Assembly: GCA_026461075.1 (NCBI GenBank)
Contig: JAPJNH010000141.1
Span: forward strand, 1-64,000
DNA: 64,000 bases
Reading direction: 5' to 3'
Source of the DNA: Chitinophagales bacterium
Lineage (GTDB): Bacteria > Bacteroidota > Bacteroidia > Chitinophagales > CAIODY01
The notes beneath the pieces are model-generated. The model saw only the letters and a list, made by a program, of their open reading frames with translations. It was not told where the DNA came from and did not search any database. Below are positions 26,538-36,241 of this stretch, piece after piece; positions within the stretch are counted from its first letter, which is position 1, and the number at the start of each line of letters is the position of its first letter. Both the position numbers and the translations under genes were made by a program.

Positions 26538-29222
26538 TTATTGCTTGATGAATTTCTTTGTAAAGGTATGATTTGTTTTGTCAGTAAACTGCACGAGATA
26601 TAAACCTGCAGGCCATTCCAGACATTCGATGCCGGTTTGGGTGTTAACATTTATTTTTTCAATAACAAGTTCTCCTTTTAAGTTGTAGATGCGAATTGTT
26701 CCCGGAAGCTTATTTGTTATTTGAATGAAATCGTGGCTAGGATTTGGAAAAAGTTGAATTGGTTCTTCCGCAATGGCTGGAGAAACACTAGTGTTTGTTC
26801 CCATATCGATTTTAGGGCAAGAGCCGCAAAGTGAATTGCTGTAGAAAGCGCCACGTCCGTGTGTGCCTGCATAGAGGTAGTATTGTCCGTTTGTGTCGGG
26901 CACCGCCAATAATTGCATCGTTGGTACACGTGGGAAATTGCTGTTTTCTTCTTGCCATTGCGGAGAAGGTGCGTCGATATCGTTGCATGCCCAAACACCG
27001 TATTCTGTACCGATGATACAATTGGAAGGGTTATAAGGATTCAATAGGATATCGTAAACAGGGAATGCAGGAAGGTCGCCTTGTAGATTGCTAGTGTTGG
27101 TATTGCCTGTGCCAGTGCTCGTCAATGCGTTATTGATTCGTACAATATGGTTGGCTTGTCCGTAATTCGAAAGCGATAAAACAATACTATCAGGATTACG
27201 AGGATTGATACTAATGCCCGTAATGAAACGGGAGGAAGAATAGATTAAAGTGGTTTTAATACCAACATTAGCGGCATTAAAGGTGGTATAATTAAAGTTA
27301 GGATATTGTGCGGTGTCGATTCCACTAATGCGATATAATCTTCCATCTTCCGTTCCTACAAAAACTGTATTTAGATCAGGCGTCGCAATCATACGATAAG
27401 CATTGCTGATACCAGTACTATTAATTTTGTACCATGTTGGAATCGTAGCTGCAGGATCTTTACAAAGCCAAATATTCGCAGTAGACGCGTAAAACAAATA
27501 GGATTTTGGAGTTGGTAAGAAGCGTTCCTGTAAGGAGATACGCGTTAAGAAATAGCCTGCCTCGCCAGCTATATGTGCGTCGGAAAGGCTATTAGTAAAG
27601 GTTTGAGCACCGTTTAAAGAACGGTAAACTTCTGTCATGCCGCCATTTGCATCACCATATAAGGAACCAAAGACCATATTCGGATTTACTTTCGACCATG
27701 CACACTGGAATCCGTCTCCGCCAATTACCCCTTTCCAATAAGTATTATAAATTCCTTTAAAGTCGTTTACATTGGTGCCATTGTCTTGTGCACCACCAAT
27801 TACTTTGCCGGCAGGACTAGCGCCGATTCCATAAAATTGAGTTGGGCTATATCCTTTGTTACGGTCTTGGAAAGTGACATCATTTTTCTGCAGATTGGAT
27901 GCTTGATAAATTCCTCCATCATTTCCGATATACATCACATCAGGGTTACTTGGATGCGTAACAATAATATGATGATCTGGGTGGAGATAATATTTTGATG
28001 TATAGCCAACGGTATATCCAGAGCCGATTCTAAGCCAACCAACATTGTTATTCTCCCAAGTATAGATATCGCCCATACCTCCGATATAGATTTTGTTTTT
28101 GTTGTTAAGGGCAGCAGCGATACACATATCGTAATAGCCTTGGTTGCCATAAGGATTGAAGCCATTGTTGCCGTTAGCAGGATTCGCGATAGCAGCGAAT
28201 GTAACGCCTTTATCAGTGGTACGATATACACCTCCACTTACGCTAGCTGCAAGTGTAGCTATGTAGATATAATCAGGGTCGGCAGGAGAAATTGCAATTC
28301 GGATTTGTTGAAACGACTTTCCATTAGCAATAGCTCGTGGCGTGAACGTTTGTCCGCCATCTGTTGAAAGCATGATAGAGGTCAATGCGCCTACTTGGGC
28401 AGCCACGACAGATCCGTCACTACCGCATTGTACATCCCAACAGGTGCCGGAGCCGCTAACGCTACTTCTTTTTCCAAAGTAAATACCGTTTGTTGCACCG
28501 AATCCTGATCCTGCAATGCCTGGGTTAGCGGTCGCGTTATCGCTGACATAGAGTCCGTTGTTAGTAGCTAAATAAACTCTTTTCGCATCGGTAGGGTCGC
28601 ATGCAATAGCGTTGATATAAGCAAAGCCAGCAGATTGTGAATTGGCAGAAGGCTTGGTAATGATTATTTGTTTGAACGTTTTTGCATGGTCGGTCGACTT
28701 GAAAACACCTGCGCCAGGGAATTCATAGCCAGGGTAGGCGGCTACAGATTCACCTGTACCAAAATAAATATCTCCGTTAGCTGCTTGTGCAAGGCAAGAA
28801 ATATTTAGGTTGCTAAGACTATCGATATTCCAAGCGTTCCAACTTTTTCCTGCATCAAAACTTTCGAATAGACCGCCGCTCACACCTCCCGCAAGCATGT
28901 GTTGGGTGTTCTGTTTGTCGATTAATAGTGCGCGGGTGCGTCCGCCTACATTATGCGGCCCTAAATCAGTCCAACTAAGGCCCAGTGATTTTAATGATTT
29001 TTGTTGTGTGCTTTGTTCTACAGCTCGTGCAACACGATAGTATTCCTTTTGGTCGAGTACGCCCGTTGCAGGGTCTACACGCAGCTTTTGCCAAAAAGTA
29101 AAAAACTTAGCAAAATGACCTTGCTCTTCCTCCGCTTCATTTTCGAAATTCTGAAAACGGACCAAAGGGAGGTACGCACACAATATTGTTGCGAACAAGA
29201 ATAGGGTAAAACGTTTAACCAT
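26538..29222 (-). CDS. Secreted BNR/VPS10-sortilin-like beta-propeller protein with T9SS type A sorting domain
   Basis: GGVSGGLFESFDAGKSW, GVFKSTDHAKTF, YRTTDKGVTF; C-term LFPNPSHDFIQITNKLPGTIRIYNLKGELV...WPAGLYLVQFTDKTNHTFTKKFIKQ. Confidence 0.88.
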   Translation of the reverse strand: MVKRFTLFLFATILCAYLPLVRFQNFENEAEEEQGHFAKFFTFWQKLRVDPATGVLDQKEYYRVARAVEQSTQQKSLKSLGLSWTDLGPHNVGGRTRALLIDKQNTQHMLAGGVSGGLFESFDAGKSWNAWNIDSLSNLNISCLAQAANGDIYFGTGESVAAYPGYEFPGAGVFKSTDHAKTFKQIIITKPSANSQSAGFAYINAIACDPTDAKRVYLATNNGLYVSDNATANPGIAGSGFGATNGIYFGKRSSVSGSGTCWDVQCGSDGSVVAAQVGALTSIMLSTDGGQTFTPRAIANGKSFQQIRIAISPADPDYIYIATLAASVSGGVYRTTDKGVTFAAIANPANGNNGFNPYGNQGYYDMCIAAALNNKNKIYIGGMGDIYTWENNNVGWLRIGSGYTVGYTSKYYLHPDHHIIVTHPSNPDVMYIGNDGGIYQASNLQKNDVTFQDRNKGYSPTQFYGIGASPAGKVIGGAQDNGTNVNDFKGIYNTYWKGVIGGDGFQCAWSKVNPNMVFGSLYGDANGGMTEVYRSLNGAQTFTNSLSDAHIAGEAGYFLTRISLQERFLPTPKSYLFYASTANIWLCKDPAATIPTWYKINSTGISNAYRMIATPDLNTVFVGTEDGRLYRISGIDTAQYPNFNYTTFNAANVGIKTTLIYSSSRFITGISINPRNPDSIVLSLSNYGQANHIVRINNALTSTGTGNTNTSNLQGDLPAFPVYDILLNPYNPSNCIIGTEYGVWACNDIDAPSPQWQEENSNFPRVPTMQLLAVPDTNGQYYLYAGTHGRGAFYSNSLCGSCPKIDMGTNTSVSPAIAEEPIQLFPNPSHDFIQITNKLPGTIRIYNLKGELVIEKINVNTQTGIECLEWPAGLYLVQFTDKTNHTFTKKFIKQ

Positions 29223-29260
29223 CAGATTTGTTGTTGATGGTTAAATATACAAATTAGTCT

Positions 29261-30265
29261 TTAAATACTAGCGTTGAAGTGTTGCATTAAATCGTCCACC
29301 ATATCTGAAGAACCGATATAGATTGGCGTGCGTTGGTGAAGCGCCTCAGGTTGCATTTCCATGATGCGAATTTTTCCATTCGTTGCTTTACCGCCCGCTT
29401 GTTCTACAATGAAGGATAATGGATTACATTCATATAACAAACGCAATTTTCCATTAGGCGCATCTGTTGAGGAAGGATACATAAAGATTCCTCCTTTTAA
29501 CATCGTACGATGTAAATCAGCTACCATACTGCCAATATAACGGATACTATAAGGCTTCTTTTGTGATTTATCCAAAATCGTACACGCGTTCACATAATTC
29601 TTAACCGCATCAGGGAATGTCTGGATATAACCCATGTTTACGCTCACGATATTGCCGTTTTTAGGCATTTGCATATCAGGATGGGATAAGCAAAATTCAC
29701 CGATGGTAGGATCTAATGTAAATCCGTTTACGCCATTTCCTGCTGTATAAATCAACATGGTAGAGGTGCCATAAATAACGTAGCCGGCAGCTACCTGCGC
29801 CACGCCTTTTTGCAAAAAGTCTTCCTTGCTAACAGGATGATCGTTGTGTAAACGCTTAAAAATGCTAAAAATGGTGCCTACGCCCACGTTCACATCAATA
29901 TTTGAAGATCCGTCTAGCGGGTCCATGCAAATGAGGTATTGCGCTCCGTGTTCGTCCGTAAGGATCATATCTTCATCTTCTTCACTCACGATACCGCAGC
30001 AACGGCGACCGCGTTTGAAGGCAGCAATAAAGTGTTCATTAGCGAACACGTCCATTTTCTTTACCGTTTCCCCCTGCACATTGGTTGCGCCATGATCACC
30101 TAATATATCTACTAATCCTGCTTTGTTTAATTCTCTATTGACAATTTTTGCAGCAAGACCTACGCTACGAAGCAATCCAGAAAGAGTTCCGTGCGCACCA
30201 GGAAATTTACGTTCTTGTTGGTTAATAAAACCATTCAAAGTCACTAATTCGGTAGATAATGGCAT
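29261..30265 (-). CDS. fbp: Class 1 fructose-bisphosphatase
   Basis: YLICMDPLDGSSNIDVNVGVGTIFSIF; NGKLRLLYECNPLSFIVEQAGGKA. Confidence 0.96.
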   Translation of the reverse strand: MPLSTELVTLNGFINQQERKFPGAHGTLSGLLRSVGLAAKIVNRELNKAGLVDILGDHGATNVQGETVKKMDVFANEHFIAAFKRGRRCCGIVSEEDEDMILTDEHGAQYLICMDPLDGSSNIDVNVGVGTIFSIFKRLHNDHPVSKEDFLQKGVAQVAAGYVIYGTSTMLIYTAGNGVNGFTLDPTIGEFCLSHPDMQMPKNGNIVSVNMGYIQTFPDAVKNYVNACTILDKSQKKPYSIRYIGSMVADLHRTMLKGGIFMYPSSTDAPNGKLRLLYECNPLSFIVEQAGGKATNGKIRIMEMQPEALHQRTPIYIGSSDMVDDLMQHFNASI

Positions 30266-30368
30266 ATGTGTTTGGGTTCTTACCGCAAATATACAATTGT
30301 ATCTTGAAACTGAAAGTGATGAAGGTTTGGATTCGTCTTATTAACTTTGGGATTCCAAAAGAACAATT

Positions 30369-31526
30369 ATGCCTCATTACATGCGCTTGGGCGATTTGCC
30401 TCACAAACGACATACTCAGTTTCGTCAGCAGGATGGTTCGCTATATGCGGAGCAACTTTTCAGTACGGAAGGATTCTCTTCAAATTATTCTTTATTGTAT
30501 CACTGCCATCCACCAACTGAGATTTTGTCGGTAGGGCAGGGTAAAGACATCCGTCCGAAACGTGCTGCTGATCAAACCTTGAAGCCGCGTAGCTTAGAGT
30601 CGTTCAATTTAAAGCCGCAAGCCGACTTTTTAGATAGCCGTACCTACCTTTTAGTAAATGATGATTTATTACTTGGTGTAGCGGCGCCACAAGAATCTAT
30701 GCAAAGCTACTTTTATAAGAATGCGGATGCAGACGAGTTGTTGTTTATTCATGAGGGAAAGGGTGTATTGGAAACGGCCTATGGTAGTTTGCCATTCAGT
30801 TATGGCGACTATTTAATTATCCCACGTGGAACGATTTATCAAATTACGTTCGAGACCAAGGAAAATAGAATGTTGTTTTTAGAGTCTTATTCTCCGATAC
30901 GTTATCCTCGTCGTTATTTGAGTCATTATGGTCAGTTAATGGAACACGCGCCATTCTGTGAGCGTGATATCCGCGGGCCACAAGATTTGAAGACACATAA
31001 TATCGAAGGAGAGTTTTTAATGCAGGTAAAGAAGGATGGGCATTTACATCCGATTACCTACAAACATCATCCATTTGATGTAGTGGGTTGGGATGGATGT
31101 GAGTATCCATTTGCCTTCAGTATTCATGATTTTGAGCCAATTACAGGTCGAGTGCATCAACCACCACCAGTACATCAAACTTTTGAAACAAAGAGTTTCG
31201 TAGTATGTAGTTTTGTGCCACGTTTATACGATTATCATCCACTATCCATTCCTGCTCCTTACCATCACTCGAACATCGATAGTGATGAGATTTTGTATTA
31301 TGTGGATGGCGACTTCATGAGTCGTAAGCATGTAACGCGAGGGATGATTTCTGTTCACCCTGCAGGTATTCCGCATGGTCCGCACCCAGGTACGGTAGAA
31401 AAGAGTATAGGTGCGAAGGAAACGCGTGAATTAGCCGTAATGGTAGATACCTTCCGTCGTTTGTATGTAACGGAGGCTGCGCTTCAAATTGAAGATCCTA
31501 AGTATATGCGTAGTTGGGTAGATTAA
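30369..31526 (+). CDS. Homogentisate 1,2-dioxygenase-like protein
   Basis: MPHYMRLGDLPHKRHTQFR...LYAEQLFSTEGFSSNYSLLYHCHPPTEI; GRVHQPPPVHQTFE; HPAGIPHGPHPG. Confidence 0.88.
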   Translation: MPHYMRLGDLPHKRHTQFRQQDGSLYAEQLFSTEGFSSNYSLLYHCHPPTEILSVGQGKDIRPKRAADQTLKPRSLESFNLKPQADFLDSRTYLLVNDDLLLGVAAPQESMQSYFYKNADADELLFIHEGKGVLETAYGSLPFSYGDYLIIPRGTIYQITFETKENRMLFLESYSPIRYPRRYLSHYGQLMEHAPFCERDIRGPQDLKTHNIEGEFLMQVKKDGHLHPITYKHHPFDVVGWDGCEYPFAFSIHDFEPITGRVHQPPPVHQTFETKSFVVCSFVPRLYDYHPLSIPAPYHHSNIDSDEILYYVDGDFMSRKHVTRGMISVHPAGIPHGPHPGTVEKSIGAKETRELAVMVDTFRRLYVTEAALQIEDPKYMRSWVD

Positions 31527-31557
31527 TCTTAGAAAAGAGGATTTTATTCAAATAAAT

Positions 31558-31592
31558 AAAAAAGCCGCTCTGCAATGCAAAGCGGCTTTTTT
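31558..31592. terminator. Hairpin terminator between convergent genes
   Basis: AAAGCCGCT...AGCGGCTTT + TTTT. Confidence 0.85.
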
Positions 31593-31610
31593 TATAGCAA
31601 GAATCTATTA

Positions 31611-34169
31611 TTAATTCTTAATAATACGTTTTACGATGGTTTCGTTTTTCGTTTCTAATTTGATTAAATAAACACCATCTGCAAGTGTATTCATGTGTAC
31701 TGGAATTATCGCATTATTCTTCAAAGCGCCACTGTAAACATCCAATACTTTACGTCCTAAGATATCATTCATCGTAATTTGAACTTGGTTCAAATTAATA
31801 TTGCCGATACTTAAGTAAGTAAGTTCGTTCGCTGGGTTAGGCTGAATACTTATGGAAGCGTTATTCAAGCTAGTAATCCCTAAGAATTCAGTGATGGTAA
31901 CATCTTGAGAATAAGTACCTGAACAACCATATTGATCAGTGAAAGATAATATAACTGTGTAGGTTCCAGGAGCTGCATAACTATGTTTAGGATTTGCAGT
32001 TTGGTCGCTACCGCCATCTCCAAAATTCCAGTTATAGGTTCCTGAACCTGTAGTGGTATTTGTAAAGGAGTATGCATTTCCATTATTAGTGAAAGTGAAG
32101 CTAGGTGTTGGTAATGCATGTACGTTAACCGTGAGCATCGGAGAGTTTCCGGAGCAACCCGCAACCGTTTGTGCTACTTGTAGCGTGCTCAAACCTGCAG
32201 TATTGAAGGTTACATTAATGGTGTTAGTTCCTTGCCCGTTGTTGATTGTTGAGTTTGCACCACCGCTCACCCAATTGTAAGTGCTTCCGTTTACTGCGGT
32301 CACATTGTAAGGGGTCATATTACCAACGCAAACATCACCAGATCCAGAGATAGTTGGTGACGGAGCCGAGTTTACATTAACAGTAATGGTGTCTTTACCA
32401 ATACAACCAGCATAATAAGTTTGAGCAATCATCACAGAAGCAGATCCTGCAGCAGTAAATGAAGCGTTACAGGTTGATGCCGTAGAACCAGAGTTAATTG
32501 TTCCATTAGAAACTGACCATGCATAGGAAGAACCAGTTACTGGCGTAATAGAATAGTTTGAGCTACCAGATGTGCAGGCTGTTGCATTTCCTGTGATATT
32601 CGGTTTCGGGGTTGATGCTGTAATATTGATGGTATCAGTGCTTGAGCAACCACTACCGCTTGCGGTAACAATTAGGTTGCCGTTAGAGCCATTCGCACCC
32701 CAAGCAACAGTCACAGCGTTTGTTCCTTGTCCACTCACGATGTTACCACCATTTGCGGTCCATGTGAAAGTAGCATTCGCTGAATTGGCAATGCTATAAG
32801 CAGCCGTTGTGTTAGCACAAGGAGTAGCAGAACCGGAGATGTTCGCAATAGGTCCTGCGTTTACAGTAATCGTATCTTTTTTAGTAGAGGTTCCATTTGA
32901 ATTGCTTACAGTATAGGTTACAATGATTGAACCTGCACTGTTAAACGTTACGGCATGCGGACCAGCAGTTGTTGCGGTTGCTGGTGTAGCACCTGTGCCA
33001 AAGTTCCAAGAATAGGTTGTAGGGGTAGCAACTGTAGTTGCATCTGAGAAGGTAACAGTTTGACCTTGACAAATTGTTTGAGCACTTGCAGTGATCCCTG
33101 CAACAGGAACGGGGCCAAGTGGCAAACAACCTTGTGAGGTTAATAATCCCGAGCGTGATGTATTGATACAAGCTTGCATACGAGCGATTTGATCGTTCGA
33201 GAACATGTACATACATGCGTCATCGGTATAGTCCATATAGTTTTCCCAATTGTCAACGCGGTTGCCTAAATAGGTTTCCGCACAAGTGTTCACTGTAGAA
33301 GCAGGACATCCGAAATTTGCTGATGAAACAGGAGGTGTGTCACAACACATATCACCTTGCGAAGCACAATTAGCTGCGCTCATACCTGTACAACCTCCTT
33401 GGAAAGTGTGGTAAAGATTTAACCAGTGGCCCACTTCGTGGGTTGCTGTACGACCTTTATCATAAGGTGAGGCTGCAGTTCCTCCGTCGCCAAAAGCTGA
33501 ATAGGTGATTACCACTCCGTCAGTAGCTGCCGTTCCGCCAGGGAATTGCGCATAGCCTAAAACACCACCAGAAAGGTTACATACCCACAGATTTAGGTAT
33601 TTCGAAGTATTCCAAGCATCTTCTCCACCTTGCGCTGTATATTTCACTGCATCATTAGTGCTGAAAGAGCTAACAGTCGTTTGCTTACGTAGAATGCCGG
33701 TTGTTGGTTGGTTACTAGGGTCACGTACCGCAAGGCAGAATTCGATTTGAGCATCCCCTGCAATCGACTTAAAGGTATTACGCACAGAGTTTGAATCTGA
33801 ATTGTTTTTGCGGTAATCTGCATTTAAACGAGCAAGCTGAGTGTAAACTTGTGTGTTGGAAATGTTTTGTGCGGTCGTTTTGTAAATGATATGCACGACC
33901 ACAGGAATCGTTATAATTGGGGGTTGACCATTACTTGTTTTTACAGTATAGTTATTTGGGTGTGTCGCCATCCAGTTTTGGATTTGACTTTCAGCCATTT
34001 GATAGTTAATAGCGGCGGCTGGATTGGCAGCGATTTCTTGCGCCTTGTGTTCGTCAGAATAACAACGAACAGGACGTGGCGAAGTAGGGTTGGCCTTTTG
34101 AGCGAGGGCACTCGTCCCAAGCGTTAATAAGCTAAGGGTAGCTAAAAATAAAGTAGAGATTTTCTTCAT
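31611..34169 (-). CDS. M43-family zinc metalloprotease (cytophagalysin-like) with PKD domains and T9SS type A sorting domain
   Basis: TATHEVGHWLNLYHTFQGGC (HExxHxxxxxH); PKD SYAAPGTYTVILSFTDQYGCSGTYSQ; C-term ISIQPNPANELTYL...LADGVYLIKLETKNETIVKRIIKN. Confidence 0.93.
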   Translation of the reverse strand: MKKISTLFLATLSLLTLGTSALAQKANPTSPRPVRCYSDEHKAQEIAANPAAAINYQMAESQIQNWMATHPNNYTVKTSNGQPPIITIPVVVHIIYKTTAQNISNTQVYTQLARLNADYRKNNSDSNSVRNTFKSIAGDAQIEFCLAVRDPSNQPTTGILRKQTTVSSFSTNDAVKYTAQGGEDAWNTSKYLNLWVCNLSGGVLGYAQFPGGTAATDGVVITYSAFGDGGTAASPYDKGRTATHEVGHWLNLYHTFQGGCTGMSAANCASQGDMCCDTPPVSSANFGCPASTVNTCAETYLGNRVDNWENYMDYTDDACMYMFSNDQIARMQACINTSRSGLLTSQGCLPLGPVPVAGITASAQTICQGQTVTFSDATTVATPTTYSWNFGTGATPATATTAGPHAVTFNSAGSIIVTYTVSNSNGTSTKKDTITVNAGPIANISGSATPCANTTAAYSIANSANATFTWTANGGNIVSGQGTNAVTVAWGANGSNGNLIVTASGSGCSSTDTINITASTPKPNITGNATACTSGSSNYSITPVTGSSYAWSVSNGTINSGSTASTCNASFTAAGSASVMIAQTYYAGCIGKDTITVNVNSAPSPTISGSGDVCVGNMTPYNVTAVNGSTYNWVSGGANSTINNGQGTNTINVTFNTAGLSTLQVAQTVAGCSGNSPMLTVNVHALPTPSFTFTNNGNAYSFTNTTTGSGTYNWNFGDGGSDQTANPKHSYAAPGTYTVILSFTDQYGCSGTYSQDVTITEFLGITSLNNASISIQPNPANELTYLSIGNINLNQVQITMNDILGRKVLDVYSGALKNNAIIPVHMNTLADGVYLIKLETKNETIVKRIIKN
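32110..32870 (-). repeat. Tandem PKD-like/Ig-like protein repeats encoded in the metalloprotease gene
   Basis: Three related segments: ISGSATPCANTTAAYSI.., ITGNATACTSGSSNYSITPVTGSSYAWSV.., ISGSGDVCVGNMTPYNVTAVNGSTYNWV... Boundaries approximate. Confidence 0.65.
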
Positions 34170-34273
34170 CTATTTCGTTTTTAAGAAAGGTGGTTGTGTG
34201 TTCTTAATTAATCCAAAAGTGGAAATTAATTTTTTTTAACAAATTGCCAATAAAAATCGGCTATCGTTAAGAA

Positions 34274-35440
34274 TTAGTCTAAAATAGACTCTAAAAAGCG
34301 CTTCAAAAACTCAATTTGACTCAGATTGTGAGTCGCAAAGGATTGGCAATTCTGTTGAATTGAAAGTCGCTGTTCCGCATTCGAATAGATAGACGACATG
34401 TTTTTTAGCCATTCTTCCGTAGAATTCGCGGAAAGGTAGTCTAAGTCGATTTTTGCGTTTAATCCTTCCATCCCTTTATCACTGCAAATACATGGGATTC
34501 CTAGTGAAAAAGCTTCAATTAATTTGATGCGAACCCCGGCTCCGTGAAATAATGGAACTAGCATCGTGCCATGCGCTTGCATAAATGCTTTAGCCGATTC
34601 AACTTCGCCATGATTCACCACACCGACAGGCAATGCCATTTCCTGCCCTAAACCTCTACCTGCTAGATGTAATGATGCCTTTGGATGCGCTGCAAAAAAC
34701 GGTGGCCAGACCTGCTGAAGAAACCATTCCATTCCAACTTTATTTGGCATCCATTCCATCGAACCAATATGAAAGAAATCTTGATTGGCAGGTTTAATCG
34801 TCTCATTTTTAGCAAACCATCCCGCTTCCAGTAAATAAGCCTTTTGATAGTTTTGAATGAAAGATAATTCATCTGAATTGATTGCTGCAATCACATCCGC
34901 TTTCGCCCAAGCATTTAGTTCATACGCTTTTAGCTGTTTCGCCAAGTGCTTCAGATAAATTCGCTTTAATCCGCTAGCTGCGTCCGCTAGGCCTTCCCAT
35001 ATTTTGAATTCGATATTGTGTGCACGAAGGATGATCTTGGCCTTAGAATGTTTGCGGATGCATTCGATATAAGGCGCCATGAATACCCCGTCGAGATGTA
35101 TAAGGTCGAAGGTTTGGCTTTGCAATACATGCACTATTTGTTGCTCCATTTCAGCGTTCACAAAACGACTGATATGGTAGGATTCGCCTTTGATTAAGCT
35201 TTTCAACGCGCCGATAGCTGACGGCGTTGTTTTTAAGTCCACGAAATCGGCTTGCGTGACGTAAGGCAAGAGCTCTTGAGCGGCTATTGCGGGATCAAGG
35301 TAGTGTTTGTCGGTATTGAAGCCGATAAAATGTACGTCATGACCAAGTGCAGCGTAGGCTTTAAGGAGATGCCAAATACCGATGGCTCCTCCATCCTTTG
35401 GAGGTAACGGTAGTCGATAGCTCAATTGCAAAACCTTCAT
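34274..35440 (-). CDS. Glycosyltransferase family 4-like (group 1)
   Basis: LSYRLPLPPKDGGAIGIWHLLKAYAALGHDVHFIGF; VPLFHGAGVRIKLIEAFSLGIPCICSDKGMEGL. Confidence 0.92.
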   Translation of the reverse strand: MKVLQLSYRLPLPPKDGGAIGIWHLLKAYAALGHDVHFIGFNTDKHYLDPAIAAQELLPYVTQADFVDLKTTPSAIGALKSLIKGESYHISRFVNAEMEQQIVHVLQSQTFDLIHLDGVFMAPYIECIRKHSKAKIILRAHNIEFKIWEGLADAASGLKRIYLKHLAKQLKAYELNAWAKADVIAAINSDELSFIQNYQKAYLLEAGWFAKNETIKPANQDFFHIGSMEWMPNKVGMEWFLQQVWPPFFAAHPKASLHLAGRGLGQEMALPVGVVNHGEVESAKAFMQAHGTMLVPLFHGAGVRIKLIEAFSLGIPCICSDKGMEGLNAKIDLDYLSANSTEEWLKNMSSIYSNAEQRLSIQQNCQSFATHNLSQIEFLKRFLESILD

Positions 35441-35500
35441 TCTATAAAGGTAAAAAATGAAATGTTAGTGGAAGGGTAAAATTCTTGTATTTTCGCACCT

Positions 35501-36241
35501 ATGATTTTCGATAAAAAGTTGGTGATAGTAATGCCAGCTTACAATGCTGCAAAAACACTGGAAGCGACGCTCGCTGCTATCCCGCAAGGCTTGGTAGACG
35601 AACTTGTTTTGGTGGATGATTCAAGCTCTGATGATACCTCTACTGTTGCTAAGCAATTAGGAGTCCCTCATGTTATTCGCCATGAGAAAAACAAAGGCTA
35701 TGGCGGGAATCAGAAAACCTGTTATCAAAAGGCGCTTTCCTTGGATGCTGATATCGTGATAATGTTGCACCCCGATTATCAATACGATCCACAATTAATC
35801 CCTGCCATGGCGCATTTGGTGGCAACAGGATTGTATCCTTGTGTTTTAGGGTCTCGTATTTTGGGTAATGGTGCTTTGACGGGAGGAATGCCACTTTATA
35901 AGTATTTCTTTAATCGTGCGATGACCTTTGTTCAGAATATTTTGCAAGGACAAAAGCTATCGGAATATCATACGGGCTATCGCGCCTTTTCTAAAGAGGT
36001 GCTGACTTCGATTTCATTCATGAACAATTCGGATGATTTCGTGTTTGACAACGAAATGCTTTCTCAGATTATCATGCGCGACTATAAGATTGGAGAAATC
36101 TCTTGTCCGACGAAGTACTTTGCAGAAGCCTCTTCCATTAATTTTCGTCGTAGTGTGATTTATGGGATGGGGTGTATGCGTGTCGCGGCACGTCATTTTT
36201 TACATAAGCGTGGTGTGTGGCGTTCTAAATTGTATGTATGA
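35501..36241 (+). CDS. Glycosyltransferase family 2
   Basis: VIVMPAYNAAKTLEATLAAIPQGLVDELVLVDDSSSDDT; MLHPDYQYDPQLI. Confidence 0.94.
   Translation: MIFDKKLVIVMPAYNAAKTLEATLAAIPQGLVDELVLVDDSSSDDTSTVAKQLGVPHVIRHEKNKGYGGNQKTCYQKALSLDADIVIMLHPDYQYDPQLIPAMAHLVATGLYPCVLGSRILGNGALTGGMPLYKYFFNRAMTFVQNILQGQKLSEYHTGYRAFSKEVLTSISFMNNSDDFVFDNEMLSQIIMRDYKIGEISCPTKYFAEASSINFRRSVIYGMGCMRVAARHFLHKRGVWRSKLYV

Noticed and set aside
30259-30534. 91-aa plus-strand ORF spanning the fbp start and the hmgA-like gene start
   Set aside because: Overlaps two strong genes and the intergenic promoter; no recognisable product.
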